A stretch of DNA of 64,000 bases from Candidatus Aminicenantota bacterium (GTDB lineage Bacteria > Acidobacteriota > Aminicenantia > Aminicenantales > Aminicenantaceae): contig CP070825.1 of assembly GCA_020344415.1 (NCBI GenBank), positions 2,513,397-2,577,396 on the forward strand, written 5' to 3'. Shown piece after piece: positions 18,242-26,961 of this stretch (its first letter is position 1; the number at the start of each line of letters is the position of its first letter). Under the pieces are notes generated by a model that was not told the origin of the DNA, searched no databases, and saw nothing but the letters and a program-made list of their open reading frames with translations. The translations under genes were made by a program, and so were the position numbers.

Positions 18242-19207
18242 TCAATCCAAGACATATGTCAGCCACCTTTCATATTCGTTGATCTTTCCTCTTACAAGGT
18301 CATTATAAGTCCTAGCTAAGTGGAGCGTGATATCTCCTGCTTTACCAGCATCGATGGCATGTTCCTTGTTTTCCTCTGAAGGATTTGACCCGTCAGTCAC
18401 AAGAATAATAGGCGCGATCTCGACTGCTGTTCCTGAAAAAAACGCTTCATCTGCCTGGAAAAAATCCTTTTTTGTAATCGGTTCGATTCGAGTTTCATAG
18501 CCGAGGTCTTTGGCTATCTCAAGGATGGTTGCCCGAGTGATTCCTTCAAGGATGGATTCAGTTTTATCATTGGTTTTGAGTATTCTATCCTTAACGATGA
18601 AAATATTTTCTCCTGGACCTTCAGCAATATTTCCCTCAAGGTTAAGAAAAACTGCCTCATCAAAGCCCAGGGAGCGGGCTTCTGTACCGCAGATAGCTGA
18701 CTGAACATATACGCCTCCGAGTTTAGCCGTCATTTTGAGTTGTGAGTGATGGACTCGTTTCCAAGGAGTGATATAGACATGAACTCCTTTTTCTGTTTTT
18801 TCCCCAAGGTAAGCTCCCCATTCCCATGCACCGATGACTAGTTCTACTGGGGAGAATTTCGGAAGGAGGCCAAGTTTTCCATAAGAATAGAATAAGAGAG
18901 GCCGTATATAGGCCGAGTCGAGATCGTTTTCCTTCACAACTGATTGAATGGCATTTGTTATTTCCTCATTGCTGTAAGGAACCTCCATGGATAATGTCGA
19001 GGCGGAATGGAAAAACCTTTCTATATGTTCTGGGAGGCGAAAAATCGCCGGTCCTTTTGAGGTGCTGTACGCGCGAATCCCTTCGAAGACAGAAGTCCCA
19101 TAATGCAAGGCATGGGCCATGGGGTGAACAGGAGTCTGAGACCAATCATAAAATTTTCCCTGGTACCAGTACTTCTTTGCCTTGGGAAAGTATGTATTAT
19201 CAAACAT
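18242..19207 (-). CDS. ilvE: Branched-chain amino acid aminotransferase
   Basis: A PLP fold-type IV transaminase that interconverts Val/Leu/Ile and their 2-oxo acids. Landmarks: ALHYGTSVFEGIRAY near the start, RPLLFYSYG, the Schiff-base lysine in LKMTAKLGGVYVQS, ICGTEARSLGFDEAVFLNLEG, EGPGENIF and EGITRATI. Length 321 is typical; the C-terminus is a few residues longer than E. coli IlvE. The ATG is preceded by AAAGGAG. No ilv or leu genes adjoin it. Confidence 0.95.
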   Translation of the reverse strand: MFDNTYFPKAKKYWYQGKFYDWSQTPVHPMAHALHYGTSVFEGIRAYSTSKGPAIFRLPEHIERFFHSASTLSMEVPYSNEEITNAIQSVVKENDLDSAYIRPLLFYSYGKLGLLPKFSPVELVIGAWEWGAYLGEKTEKGVHVYITPWKRVHHSQLKMTAKLGGVYVQSAICGTEARSLGFDEAVFLNLEGNIAEGPGENIFIVKDRILKTNDKTESILEGITRATILEIAKDLGYETRIEPITKKDFFQADEAFFSGTAVEIAPIILVTDGSNPSEENKEHAIDAGKAGDITLHLARTYNDLVRGKINEYERWLTYVLD

Positions 19208-19274
19208 TTTTACTCCTTTTATGACAGTACGGTAAATTTAAATGTATTGAATATATTAATGGAATCGCTGCCTC

Positions 19275-19523
19275 TTATAGCATTAACACTAATGCCTTAG
19301 TATTGTTTTTTGGGACATTAAGAGCAACAAAATGCCATAGTCCAATTCCTTTTCTGGGTTCTGCGGTATCTTTAATCTCAGGGCGAGCGTGAAAATGAGT
19401 TAATTTCCCCCAGGAATTTTTCCTGTATAAAGCAACTAAAGTCAATGCTCCTCTTTTCTTTAAGGCGCTTATTGTTTCTATTAAAAAAAGGAAGGAATCA
19501 TCGATAAGCTCTATAGTATACAC
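19275..19523 (-). CDS. Possible small hypothetical protein or gene fragment
   Basis: An 82-codon frame starting with GTG. It has no clear ribosome site and no recognised domain; the segment ARPEIKDTAEPRKGIGLW is the only part with protein-like composition. It lies between ilvE and a repeat element. It could be a fragment of an older gene or chance; I list it only because nothing else covers this stretch. Confidence 0.2.
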   Translation of the reverse strand: MYTIELIDDSFLFLIETISALKKRGALTLVALYRKNSWGKLTHFHARPEIKDTAEPRKGIGLWHFVALNVPKNNTKALVLML

Positions 19524-19561
19524 AATTATGATAAAATTGAAAAATTATTTTTTATAGAGTG

Positions 19562-19751
19562 CGTATCTCTATTTCCGTGGCAGTTTCAAAAGCAGTCAGG
19601 CAAGCTGAGGAGGAAGTCATCTGGAGGCGAGCGGGCATGGTTCCTCGAAAAGGAAAGCGAGCCGAGGAAGCGGATTTTCCACGCTGGGGAAAATTCGCGG
19701 GCTGACGAATAAGCTTGCCTGACTGTTACTGCATCACGGTTTTTGGGATGC
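19562..19751. repeat. Inverted-repeat intergenic element, copy A (190 bp)
   Basis: Ends are complementary: GTATCTCTATTTCCGTGGCA...GCAGTCAGGCAAGCTGA at the left and AGCTTGCCTGACTGTTACTG...CACGGTTTTTGGGATGC at the right. The inside (CGAGCGGGCATGGTTCCTCGA, GAGCCGAGGA, GCGGGCTGA) is shared, in opposite orientation, with the copy at 54933-55171. No protein is encoded. It looks like a non-autonomous MITE or large REPIN. Confidence 0.8.
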
Positions 19752-19837
19752 CCCCTTTGAATGGAAGGATTCCCTCAAAGCCCCGGGGTAACTTTGAGTT
19801 TCTTTTTTTTGCGAGTTTGAAGACACTGAAAGAGAGA

Positions 19838-20350
19838 TTAAGGCTCAAGACTGAATTCCCAAGCACACCAGACATTAGGGGGATGAGGGTCTGGCGGACA
19901 CGTCAAACATTTTGTGTTGATCCGTGGGTCTATGGCTTTGGCGAATCCGCTGTATTCAACGATTCCCACAGATTTGCAAGGAAAATCGGGAAGTCCCTGT
20001 CTTTTTCTTGCCTCCTGAACCCTGCATGAATTCATCCGGAAAACACAGCGTTTCTCGCTCATTTCTTTGACTTCCTGGACATTGATGTGAGCATAGAGCC
20101 TGAATTTAAGAGCTTGTACAAGGCCTGGAATTCCTCTCCCGCGTTCAATTCCGAGCCTCTTCATTATTCTTTCGGCTTCGATAACAGTAAACTTTTCCCA
20201 CGTTTTCCGGTCAATCTCCATAGCTGCTTCGATGCCGAATTTCTCTTCCACTGCGCGAAACCAGAGCCCGTCATGGGCGAGCCAGTTTTTTGATGCATCT
20301 GCCAGGAGTTCCTGAAGCTTTTCCTTTGATAGATCCTTGACTTCCTTCAT
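19838..20350 (-). CDS. DUF6125-like Cys-rich protein
   Basis: 170 residues. N-terminal helical part with WLAHDGLWFRAVEEKFGIEAAMEIDRKTWEKF, then a Cys-containing half: MNSCRVQEARKRQGLPDFPCKSVG and CLTCPPDPHPPNVWCAWEF. The order and spacing match what I know of the DUF6125 family, whose function is not established. The paired Cys residues could bind a metal or redox centre; this is inference. It has no operon partner close enough to suggest a pathway. Confidence 0.7.
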   Translation of the reverse strand: MKEVKDLSKEKLQELLADASKNWLAHDGLWFRAVEEKFGIEAAMEIDRKTWEKFTVIEAERIMKRLGIERGRGIPGLVQALKFRLYAHINVQEVKEMSEKRCVFRMNSCRVQEARKRQGLPDFPCKSVGIVEYSGFAKAIDPRINTKCLTCPPDPHPPNVWCAWEFSLEP

Positions 20351-20425
20351 CTTATCTCCTCATCTAATCTTATTTTAGAATAATTCACTTTAGATTTCTC
20401 AGTGAGTCTTTAGTTTAAAATTAAA

Positions 20426-20521
20426 AAGGCAAAATTTCCGCTTCCCCAAGAGCTGCTTCTTATGAGAAGCGAACATGAAACTTCGAGACCGAACGAGCCT
20501 TGGATAACTGAAAATTGCCTT
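20426..20521 (-). terminator. Structured 3' region of the radical SAM gene
   Basis: On the minus strand AAGGCAATTTTC immediately after the stop pairs with GAAATTTTGCCTT about 75 bases on, followed by a T-rich TTTAATTTT; inside lies GCTTCTCATAAGAAGC. It could end the radical SAM transcript, but the long loop makes it weaker than a simple intrinsic terminator; it may also be another intergenic repeat. Confidence 0.35.
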
Positions 20522-21437
20522 ATCTCGGTTCGTAATATTCTAATCCTTTATGAGTGCTGGTCCGAATATTGCCTTCCTCCAGGAGAAAGTTCAGATATTT
20601 TATGACTTCGTTTTTATGCACTCCTAAAGAGATAGTGATATCTGAGAGAGTAACGGGTCTTCTTTGGATCATTGAGAGAATAGCCTTTTCGAGATTTTCT
20701 GAGGATGGTTTTTGGGCTTTTCTATCAAACTCAGCGATTATTTCTGAGTTCTTTCCAAATATTTTTTTTATTTTTTCAAGCTCATTCAGGCTCAAAGGTC
20801 GAGCAAATTTTTCTGCTGGAGGACGGACAACAGTATTAAGATGAATTTTATCAGGCTTGATCTTGACAATAGCCTCTTTGAGCCTCCTGAGATGAGAGAG
20901 GGAATCATTTACACCTTTAACCAACATGATCTCCAACCAGATCGAGCCTTTGAATTCCTGGCGAAACCTTTCGAAACCTCCTATGATTTCATCTAATTTG
21001 AGTGATGAATGAGCTCGGTTGGTTTTCGCAAATGTCTCTTGGGCAGCAGCATCTAAGGAAGGAACAACTAAGTCTGCGGCCAATAAATCTTTTCTAACGC
21101 TTTTTCGAGATAGAAGAGAGCCGTTGCTTAATACAGCCACAGGAATATTTGTTATCTTTTTGATTTCTCCGATGAGCTTCCCTAAATTTAAGTTTAAAGA
21201 TGGCTCTCCTGAGCCGGAAAATGTTATGTAATCAATCCGTTGGCCAGAGGCAAGCTTTTCTTTAATTTCTGAGAGAATCTCCTTGGACGAGAAATATTTT
21301 TTCCTCCTTATTGTCTTCTGTGTAGTTGGACCCAACTGGCAGTAGATGCAGTCGAATGTGCATTCTTTAAAAGAGATGATATCTACACCAAGGGAATAAC
21401 CCAGGCGTCTTGAGGGAACAGGCCCGTAGACATTCAT
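20520..21437 (-). CDS. Radical SAM protein (COG0731-like) with winged-helix tail
   Basis: 305 residues. The opening YGPVPSRRLGYSLGVDI and the [4Fe-4S] motif CTFDCIYC (Cys26, Cys30, Cys33) are those of the COG0731 group of radical SAM enzymes. Further motifs: TFSGSGEPSL and VAVLSNGSLL. The last 70 residues (ENLEKAILSMIQRRPVTLSDI onwards) look like a winged-helix domain. Relatives often sit beside methanogenesis- or molybdopterin-type genes, but nothing here shows the substrate. The DUF6485 gene lies 35 bases upstream on the same strand and may be in the same transcript. Confidence 0.85.
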   Translation of the reverse strand: MNVYGPVPSRRLGYSLGVDIISFKECTFDCIYCQLGPTTQKTIRRKKYFSSKEILSEIKEKLASGQRIDYITFSGSGEPSLNLNLGKLIGEIKKITNIPVAVLSNGSLLSRKSVRKDLLAADLVVPSLDAAAQETFAKTNRAHSSLKLDEIIGGFERFRQEFKGSIWLEIMLVKGVNDSLSHLRRLKEAIVKIKPDKIHLNTVVRPPAEKFARPLSLNELEKIKKIFGKNSEIIAEFDRKAQKPSSENLEKAILSMIQRRPVTLSDITISLGVHKNEVIKYLNFLLEEGNIRTSTHKGLEYYEPR

Positions 21438-21472
21438 GATTTTATTTTAGGGATAGCTTAAGAGGTTAATTC

Positions 21473-21676
21473 TCAAACTCTTTCTTTGTAGATCTGGATG
21501 AATCTTGTTAGGGAACGGTCATAAGTTCTTTCAACATCATCGGGGAAAAAACAAGCAGGAAGTTGGTTCATGCCCCAGTGATACTGAATGCATTCGCAAC
21601 AGATTCCTTTGCGACTGCATGGTTCGTATGAGCAGTTGCAACTCTGAATGTTTTTTTCACTATTGCATTCTTTCAT
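21473..21676 (-). CDS. DUF6485-like small Cys-rich protein
   Basis: 67 residues with seven or more Cys in the first half: [28 protein letters not shown], then [15 protein letters not shown]. The pattern CxC...C...CCxC followed by YHW...PACFFP fits the DUF6485 family, a predicted metal-binding protein of unknown role. The ATG start is preceded by GGGAGAG. It is just upstream of the radical SAM gene and probably cotranscribed, which could suggest a shared Fe-S role (inference). Confidence 0.72.
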   Translation of the reverse strand: MKECNSEKNIQSCNCSYEPCSRKGICCECIQYHWGMNQLPACFFPDDVERTYDRSLTRFIQIYKERV

Positions 21677-21922
21677 CGATTCTCTCCCTCAGTAATATTA
21701 TATTTAGCCCAAAGTCTCTCAGACGCGAACTATGCAGGAATCGCAGCTGAAGATTCGTTTAAGCGTGAGAGTTATTATAACAAATTTTTTGAGCGTCAGT
21801 CTAAAGATTGATAAAACCGTGGGGAAAGACCTTAAGAATCTAATATCTTGAAATGCCGTCTCGAGATTGTCTTCTTCCCTTTGTTGTTATATACTTCTAG
21901 CCTGGAATATTCAGGATAAAAA

Positions 21923-22351
21923 ATGAAGAAAAAAAGAGAAGCCAGGAAGAATCCCCCAAGGTATGGCGAGAAAGAGGCGAAGGCTGGATTAAAAGAGAAA
22001 CTTCCTGCTATAGAGACCTTTTCCAATCAATTCCCTGATTATGAGATAAAGATAGAGGTTCCTGAATTCACCTCGGTCTGCCCAAAAACAGGCCTCCCTG
22101 ATTTTGGGGAGATATTTATTCGTTATGTTCCTAAGAAGCGATGCTTGGAGCTTAAATCGCTGAAAATGTACTTGTTGGCTTACAGAAACCTTGGTATTTT
22201 CTACGAAAATGCAGTCAACCGCATCCTGGAGGATATCGTTAAAGCCTGTCAACCAGTACGGGCGTCGGTAACAGGAGAGTTCAATCCTAGAGGAGGGCTG
22301 AAGTCGGTTATTGAGGCTCATTATCCTCGGTCCAAGAAAAGCTCAGCATAA
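21923..22351 (+). CDS. queF: NADPH-dependent preQ0 reductase QueF
   Basis: Reduces the nitrile of 7-cyano-7-deazaguanine to preQ1, the last soluble step before tRNA insertion in queuosine synthesis. 142 residues of the short YkvM-type: the nucleophile Cys53 in FTSVCPKTGLPDFG and the acid Asp60 are present, followed by CLELKSLKMYLLAYR and the NPRGG-type C-terminal motif. It stands alone, 5 kb from queC-queD-queE on the other strand; together they give a complete set from 7-carboxy-7-deazaguanine formation to preQ1 apart from GTP cyclohydrolase. tgt is not in the window. Confidence 0.94.
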   Translation: MKKKREARKNPPRYGEKEAKAGLKEKLPAIETFSNQFPDYEIKIEVPEFTSVCPKTGLPDFGEIFIRYVPKKRCLELKSLKMYLLAYRNLGIFYENAVNRILEDIVKACQPVRASVTGEFNPRGGLKSVIEAHYPRSKKSSA

Positions 22352-22447
22352 AGCGTCCATTTTTCAGCTCTTTATTATTTCTTCGATATCAGAATTTTCC
22401 CCTCTGAAACATTTCCGAACCCCTAATAATCAAGATTTTAAGATTGC

Positions 22448-22690
22448 ATTTGGAAAGCCCTAAAGCGACATTGAAGATTTAGCCTTACCGAGCTGTGCTT
22501 CGAGGGAACTCGACGAAGTCGAGCGCCGAGGATGTTTGAGCACTGCCTTTAAAAAGATTGTTGGCTCTGATATGAATGGAGGACATCATTGCAGAAAAGC
22601 GAGAACAAACGTGCGCAGTTCCGCAGGCGCTGAGAAGGATAGGGAGGGAATGGCGTGAAAAATCTGAATGCTGCAAAGGGCTTTCCAAAT
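22448..22690. repeat. Inverted-repeat bounded element (about 243 bp)
   Basis: ATTTGGAAAGCCCT at 22448-22461 is an exact reverse complement of AGGGCTTTCCAAAT at 22677-22690. The inside includes a short hairpin (CGACGAAGTCG) and no convincing gene. It fills most of the 420-base gap between queF and the EamA gene. Only one copy is visible here, so its mobile nature is a guess. Confidence 0.5.
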
Positions 22691-22771
22691 ACATGTTCCT
22701 TCACGGATGGGGAAATGTTTATTTTTTCTGCTTTTATTGATACCAATTATTCACTATAATTCTCTGTTTAA

Positions 22772-23695
22772 ATGGAAAAACCTAAAAAATTTGGAGCCAC
22801 AGATTTTTTCATGCTTTTGGCTGTTTTGATCTGGGCTATAAATTTTTCTTTTATCAAAATAGCGCTTCAGGAATTCTCCCCCTTAGCGTTTAACGGCCTG
22901 CGTCTTATTTTGGCTTCTTTAATGTTGATTTTGATTCTTTTTGTGAGCAAGGAAGGTTTTTCTCATATAAGGTCGAATTTCTGGAAGCTATGTTTCCTTG
23001 GAATTATCGGAAACACAATATTCCAGCTTCTTTTTATCCACGGATTGAATTGGGCCACAGCTTCCAGCACATCGATCGTCATGGCTATGACGCCTGTATT
23101 TGTTGCCCTTTTGGGCACCAGTATAAAGCAAGAAAGAATACATTGGGCCGCTTGGCTGGGGATCCTGGTTTCTTTTGCGGGCTTCTACTTTGTCATAACC
23201 AAACAGGCGGGGAGTTTTCATTTCTCCTGGTTGAGCTTAAGAGGCGATCTGATGATTTTTCTCGGAAATCTTTTTTGGGCTATCTACACGGTGTTTTCGA
23301 AACCGCTATTAGAGAAGATCTCTCCCTTGAAATTAACGGCTGTGACTATGGCTTTCGGAGCTGTGTTTTATCTTCCGTTTGCTGCCAAAGATATCGTCCA
23401 GGTTCAGTGGAGAGAGATATCTTTTCAGGCCTGGGCTTATCTTTTTTACTCTGCTCTTTTTGTTTTAGTTATAAGCTATGTCATCTGGTATGCTTCTGTT
23501 AAGAGGGTTGGTAACAGCAAGACTGCAATCTATGGAAATTTCACCCCTGTATTTACCGTGGTATTTGCTTATATTTTTCTATCTGAAAGGATAACTCTCT
23601 TACAAGCGGCGGGAGCTTTGGTTATATTAATGGGAGTCTATTTGACACGCTCTGGCTATAGACATTTTGAAGAGAAAAAAGAGATTTCTACTTAA
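22772..23695 (+). CDS. EamA/DMT-family transporter
   Basis: 307 residues with ten hydrophobic helices in two five-helix halves (EamA repeats), e.g. LLAVLIWAINFSFIKIAL and the matching second half GDLMIFLGNLFWAIYTVF. Such drug/metabolite transporters export amino acids, nucleotides or other small metabolites; the substrate is not evident. A TATAAT at 22755-22760 lies only 12 bases before the ATG, and no ribosome site is visible, so the mRNA may be nearly leaderless. Confidence 0.9.
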   Translation: MEKPKKFGATDFFMLLAVLIWAINFSFIKIALQEFSPLAFNGLRLILASLMLILILFVSKEGFSHIRSNFWKLCFLGIIGNTIFQLLFIHGLNWATASSTSIVMAMTPVFVALLGTSIKQERIHWAAWLGILVSFAGFYFVITKQAGSFHFSWLSLRGDLMIFLGNLFWAIYTVFSKPLLEKISPLKLTAVTMAFGAVFYLPFAAKDIVQVQWREISFQAWAYLFYSALFVLVISYVIWYASVKRVGNSKTAIYGNFTPVFTVVFAYIFLSERITLLQAAGALVILMGVYLTRSGYRHFEEKKEIST

Positions 23696-23746
23696 CCTGA
23701 ATAATCCATGTTAATAAATATTTCTAGGAGAGTATTATTTCTCGGT

Positions 23747-25000
23747 TTATTTCTTTTGTTCCATAAGCAATGTGCACTGGTTGATCTTCATAACAACTTG
23801 ATGTCTTTCTACGGAATTCTTACTCAGGTCCAGGGCTTTGTTTAGGTGTTGAATGGCCTTTTTATAGTCTTCTCTAAATAAAAAGTAGTTTCCAAAATAA
23901 AACTGGACATTGTAATTCTCTCTATAGTCTTCTTGGTTCCTGAAAAAATCGATGTATTTTGGGATGTATAGGTTTTCCATATTGTATTTGTCTTTAAGTT
24001 GATTTCTTATTCCAAGCCCGATCGAGATTCCTGCAGCCAGGATTAGAACGCCGATCATCAGGGTGCAGTTTTTCTGGAGAAAATTGTTTCCATCTCTTTT
24101 TTTAGCTGTTTTTAGGTTTGATTTTAAGAGGGAGGCTTTTACCTTAGAGGAGACGTAGAAGCAGATAATTGCCAGCAAGATTCCTGCAATGATATCTACT
24201 ACATAGTGGTCCCCCGTATAAGTTATGGTGAAAAATATTAATAGGCTGTAGAGATAGAAAAGAGAAGCCTTCCAGCGGTAGAGTTTCCATAGCATCAGGC
24301 TGCAGAGTGCAGGAAAAGCAGCGTGCAGGGATGGCATAGCAGCGATGGGATTTGTATTGAAGCCTGTTGTGAGGTCTGGAATTGCCATATTGTATAGGGT
24401 TACGTTGAAGTGAGAGATCTCAGGGATAATTTTGAAAAGATTTGCAGCTATCCACGGTGGGGCCGTCGGGATAATAAAGTATCCTGTGATTCCTATGGAT
24501 ATTAACAGATAAAACGATATCTTGAAGTCTAGAAAATATTCTGATTTATGAATCCATATGATCAAACCAACAAATAGAAAAGCAATAAAATGAGTGCCGT
24601 GGATGGCAGTCAGGGATTTTTCAAGCCATGTAAAGTTAACTGAATCTCCCGTTCCCAAAAGAGCATTTTGAAGAAAGTTTGAAGGGATGCCTCCGAATAG
24701 AAAATTTTCCATCTTTACTGCATATAAAGTGTAGACAGGAAGATTGAACTTACATGTCATAAAGTAGATAAGCCCTCTAAGGCTGTCAGATAAATAGACA
24801 AAGGCCAGGAAGACAAACCAGTCTTTCATTAGTATTTGTAATTTGCCAAGAAATACAGCTATCAGGATGATGACACAGAGGAGCAAAATTTTGGGGGCAT
24901 ATAAAAATCGATTGGAGAAAAAGAGAAACAGGAGAAAAATAATCAATAAGAAAGAGAGGAATAAAATCAGGTGTTTTTCGGAGAAAATTTTGGCTTTCAT
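23747..25000 (-). CDS. PAP2-superfamily membrane phosphatase/transferase with C-terminal TPR-like tail
   Basis: 417 residues. Multiple transmembrane helices, the PAP2 motif MPSLHAAFP and the final catalytic GDHYVVDIIAG, as in Aur1/inositolphosphotransferase-type PAP2 proteins; the first (KxxxxxxRP) motif is not obvious. A soluble tail of about 90 residues contains a TPR-like pair (YNVQFYFGNYFLFREDYKKAIQHLNKALDL). Likely acts on a lipid-linked phosphate at the outer face of the inner membrane. Its ATG overlaps the stop of the GT87-like gene by four bases, so the two are coupled. Confidence 0.75.
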   Translation of the reverse strand: MKAKIFSEKHLILFLSFLLIIFLLFLFFSNRFLYAPKILLLCVIILIAVFLGKLQILMKDWFVFLAFVYLSDSLRGLIYFMTCKFNLPVYTLYAVKMENFLFGGIPSNFLQNALLGTGDSVNFTWLEKSLTAIHGTHFIAFLFVGLIIWIHKSEYFLDFKISFYLLISIGITGYFIIPTAPPWIAANLFKIIPEISHFNVTLYNMAIPDLTTGFNTNPIAAMPSLHAAFPALCSLMLWKLYRWKASLFYLYSLLIFFTITYTGDHYVVDIIAGILLAIICFYVSSKVKASLLKSNLKTAKKRDGNNFLQKNCTLMIGVLILAAGISIGLGIRNQLKDKYNMENLYIPKYIDFFRNQEDYRENYNVQFYFGNYFLFREDYKKAIQHLNKALDLSKNSVERHQVVMKINQCTLLMEQKK

Positions 25001-26289
25001 TTTATTATTTTGAGGTGGCTGAGCTGCCTTGGCCTCTTAGAGAAATCATAATATGCTGTTAAAAATAAAAGCGCTACTATTGACATGAGCCGGATTTGGT
25101 TGAATGGAAAACCTCCCCAAGGTGGGTAATACATAATAAAAAATAAAAGCAGGGAAAAAGGGATTATGTAAATATATCTTCTCTCCTGGATTATTCTTTT
25201 AAATAAATAGGCTACAGGAAAAAGCATAATAACATAGTGGTGAATCCAGGAAATTGTGGATAAAATCAGGATTAAAATCAATATGATAGATATATTGAGA
25301 TTGTGGTTTTCCCATGTTATGAGTTCTTTGATTTTAGATTTGAATAGGAAAAAAAGGATGATAAGAAGGAGAATAATGGTTGGGAAAACACAAGCTCTGG
25401 GAAGGCCATAGCCTATGAATAGCTGAGAGAGAAAGCCGTTGAGAGAACAGTTGTTCATGTGTGCACCAAAATCAAAGAACGCATTAGATTTTTCCCCGGA
25501 GAAAAAGTTGTTCAGAAACATGTTAAGGAAGCCGTTCCATAAGCTCGGTGAAAAAATAATAACTGATAGAAATAGAATGATTGCGAAATTGATGAGGGAA
25601 TAAAGGATATATCTGTATTTTTTTTGGAAGAAAAAAAAGACTAAAAATAAAGCGGGATAAATTTTAAGGAATATTGCCAAACACAGTAAAAAAGAAGAGA
25701 TAAATTTCTTATCTGTTTTCAGCAGCACCATTGAAAGGAGAATAAGATCAAAAACTAATATATTTATCTGGCCGTAATCGATAGTGGTCAGCAGAGGAAT
25801 ATTTCCAAGCATTATGAGGAAGAGAAATACAAGCGGGAGTTGGGTTTCCTCTTTTCTTAATTCCAATAACCTGTAAATGAGAAATATGGTGATAAAAGTC
25901 AGTAATATGTTAAAAATAAATAGGAATAGAAAATAATCTGGGAAGTCCAATAAAGTAAGAGGAATAAATATTTGAGCCAGCACAGGTAGATAGACATAGG
26001 GATAGATTTTCTCGCTTTTACCAAAGATGGAATCCGCTAAAGTTTGAAATTCCTCCCAATCGTAAATATCAATTTTTTTTGTAATTCCTTTAGCTGCCGT
26101 ATAAAAAGAGGGCGAGTCGCGATCCCATTGATTTGCGTAGGGAAGGACTTGAAAGAAAAAAACTGATAATAAAACTGATATTGTAATCAATAAAAAAATT
26201 TTTCTTTGGAAGAATTTAAAAAAAATAATTTTGTCCACAGATCTATAAATATCTTTTAACGAGACTCTTTTATTCAGTATGTTTTTCAT
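24997..26289 (-). CDS. GT87/DUF2029-like membrane glycosyltransferase
   Basis: 430 residues, about ten to eleven hydrophobic helices. A periplasmic acidic loop follows helix 1 (WDRDSPSFYTAAKG) and the segment DYGQINILVFDLILLSMVLL with LKIYPALFLVFFFF is characteristic of the GT87 mannosyltransferase-like family. Such enzymes use polyprenyl-phosphate sugars on the outer face of the membrane. Overlap (ATGA) with the PAP2 gene suggests the two act on one lipid-linked intermediate; the glycan is unknown. Confidence 0.78.
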   Translation of the reverse strand: MKNILNKRVSLKDIYRSVDKIIFFKFFQRKIFLLITISVLLSVFFFQVLPYANQWDRDSPSFYTAAKGITKKIDIYDWEEFQTLADSIFGKSEKIYPYVYLPVLAQIFIPLTLLDFPDYFLFLFIFNILLTFITIFLIYRLLELRKEETQLPLVFLFLIMLGNIPLLTTIDYGQINILVFDLILLSMVLLKTDKKFISSFLLCLAIFLKIYPALFLVFFFFQKKYRYILYSLINFAIILFLSVIIFSPSLWNGFLNMFLNNFFSGEKSNAFFDFGAHMNNCSLNGFLSQLFIGYGLPRACVFPTIILLLIILFFLFKSKIKELITWENHNLNISIILILILILSTISWIHHYVIMLFPVAYLFKRIIQERRYIYIIPFSLLLFFIMYYPPWGGFPFNQIRLMSIVALLFLTAYYDFSKRPRQLSHLKIIK

Positions 26290-26372
26290 AGCGTTTTTTG
26301 TTTTTTTCTTGTGAGATTGTTGCAGTTCCTTCGACGTCCAAAATGAAATATTTATGTATGTTAAAGCTTTTT

Positions 26373-26951
26373 TTAATGTTTTTCGCTCCTAGATTGAGAG
26401 TTGAGAATAAAATGTTTTGGGAAGCGTATGAATTTGTTATTCCATAGGACAATGTCTTTTTCATAATCTTCAAGTTTATCGACATGGAAAAGTCCTTGTT
26501 CAGGACTTTTTGGATCGAATCTCCAGCCTTCCATGAATCCCTTTCTTCCGAAGGAAGCAATAATGAATTCTTTCTTATCTTTGGTCGTTATGCCATATTG
26601 TATGACTCCCTTTCCTGTCCAAATTCGATAGGGATAACCCCACCAGTCAACGTTGCGAATTATTTTTAGATAGGGAGATAATTCTCTTATGATTGCCTTT
26701 TTGTAGTTCAACCGGCCCTGAGGATTCGTCGGAGGTTTTAAGTGATCAACAATATATGAGTTTATGGCTTCTGACCAATTTTGCATATCAAGCATAGTCG
26801 ATTTTTGGGCAGCTCTTTCTCTTGCAGTCGTGAACAGAGGTATTAGTAGTGCAATAATAGTAGCAATAAATATTAGGGAGACAAGAAATTCACCGATAGT
26901 AAAACCTTTTTTTTCCATTCGGGTGGAGATTTTATCCTCACGATTTTTCAT
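26373..26951 (-). CDS. Prepilin/pseudopilin-like protein
   Basis: 192 residues. The type IV prepilin leader is clear: EKKG|FTIGEFLVSLIFIA, with cleavage after Gly16, Glu at +5 and a 20-residue hydrophobic helix. The body is GspG-like in its start (AAQKSTMLDMQNWSEAINSYIVDH) and has a C-terminal YRIWT/YGITT/FIIASFGRKG strand region typical of major pseudopilins. It starts 10 bases after the queE stop and precedes the GT87-like gene, with no other pilus or type II secretion gene nearby, so it is an orphan. Confidence 0.82.
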   Translation of the reverse strand: MKNREDKISTRMEKKGFTIGEFLVSLIFIATIIALLIPLFTTARERAAQKSTMLDMQNWSEAINSYIVDHLKPPTNPQGRLNYKKAIIRELSPYLKIIRNVDWWGYPYRIWTGKGVIQYGITTKDKKEFIIASFGRKGFMEGWRFDPKSPEQGLFHVDKLEDYEKDIVLWNNKFIRFPKHFILNSQSRSEKH

Positions 26952-26961
26952 TCTTTTGGCT

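Noticed and set aside
19715..20029. 104-codon plus-strand frame
   Set aside because: It runs antisense to the DUF6125-like gene and into the repeat element; Cys-rich motifs on the minus strand are the real signal.
26270..26560. 96-codon frame overlapping the prepilin gene
   Set aside because: It runs in another frame over the 3' part of the prepilin gene and has no family match.
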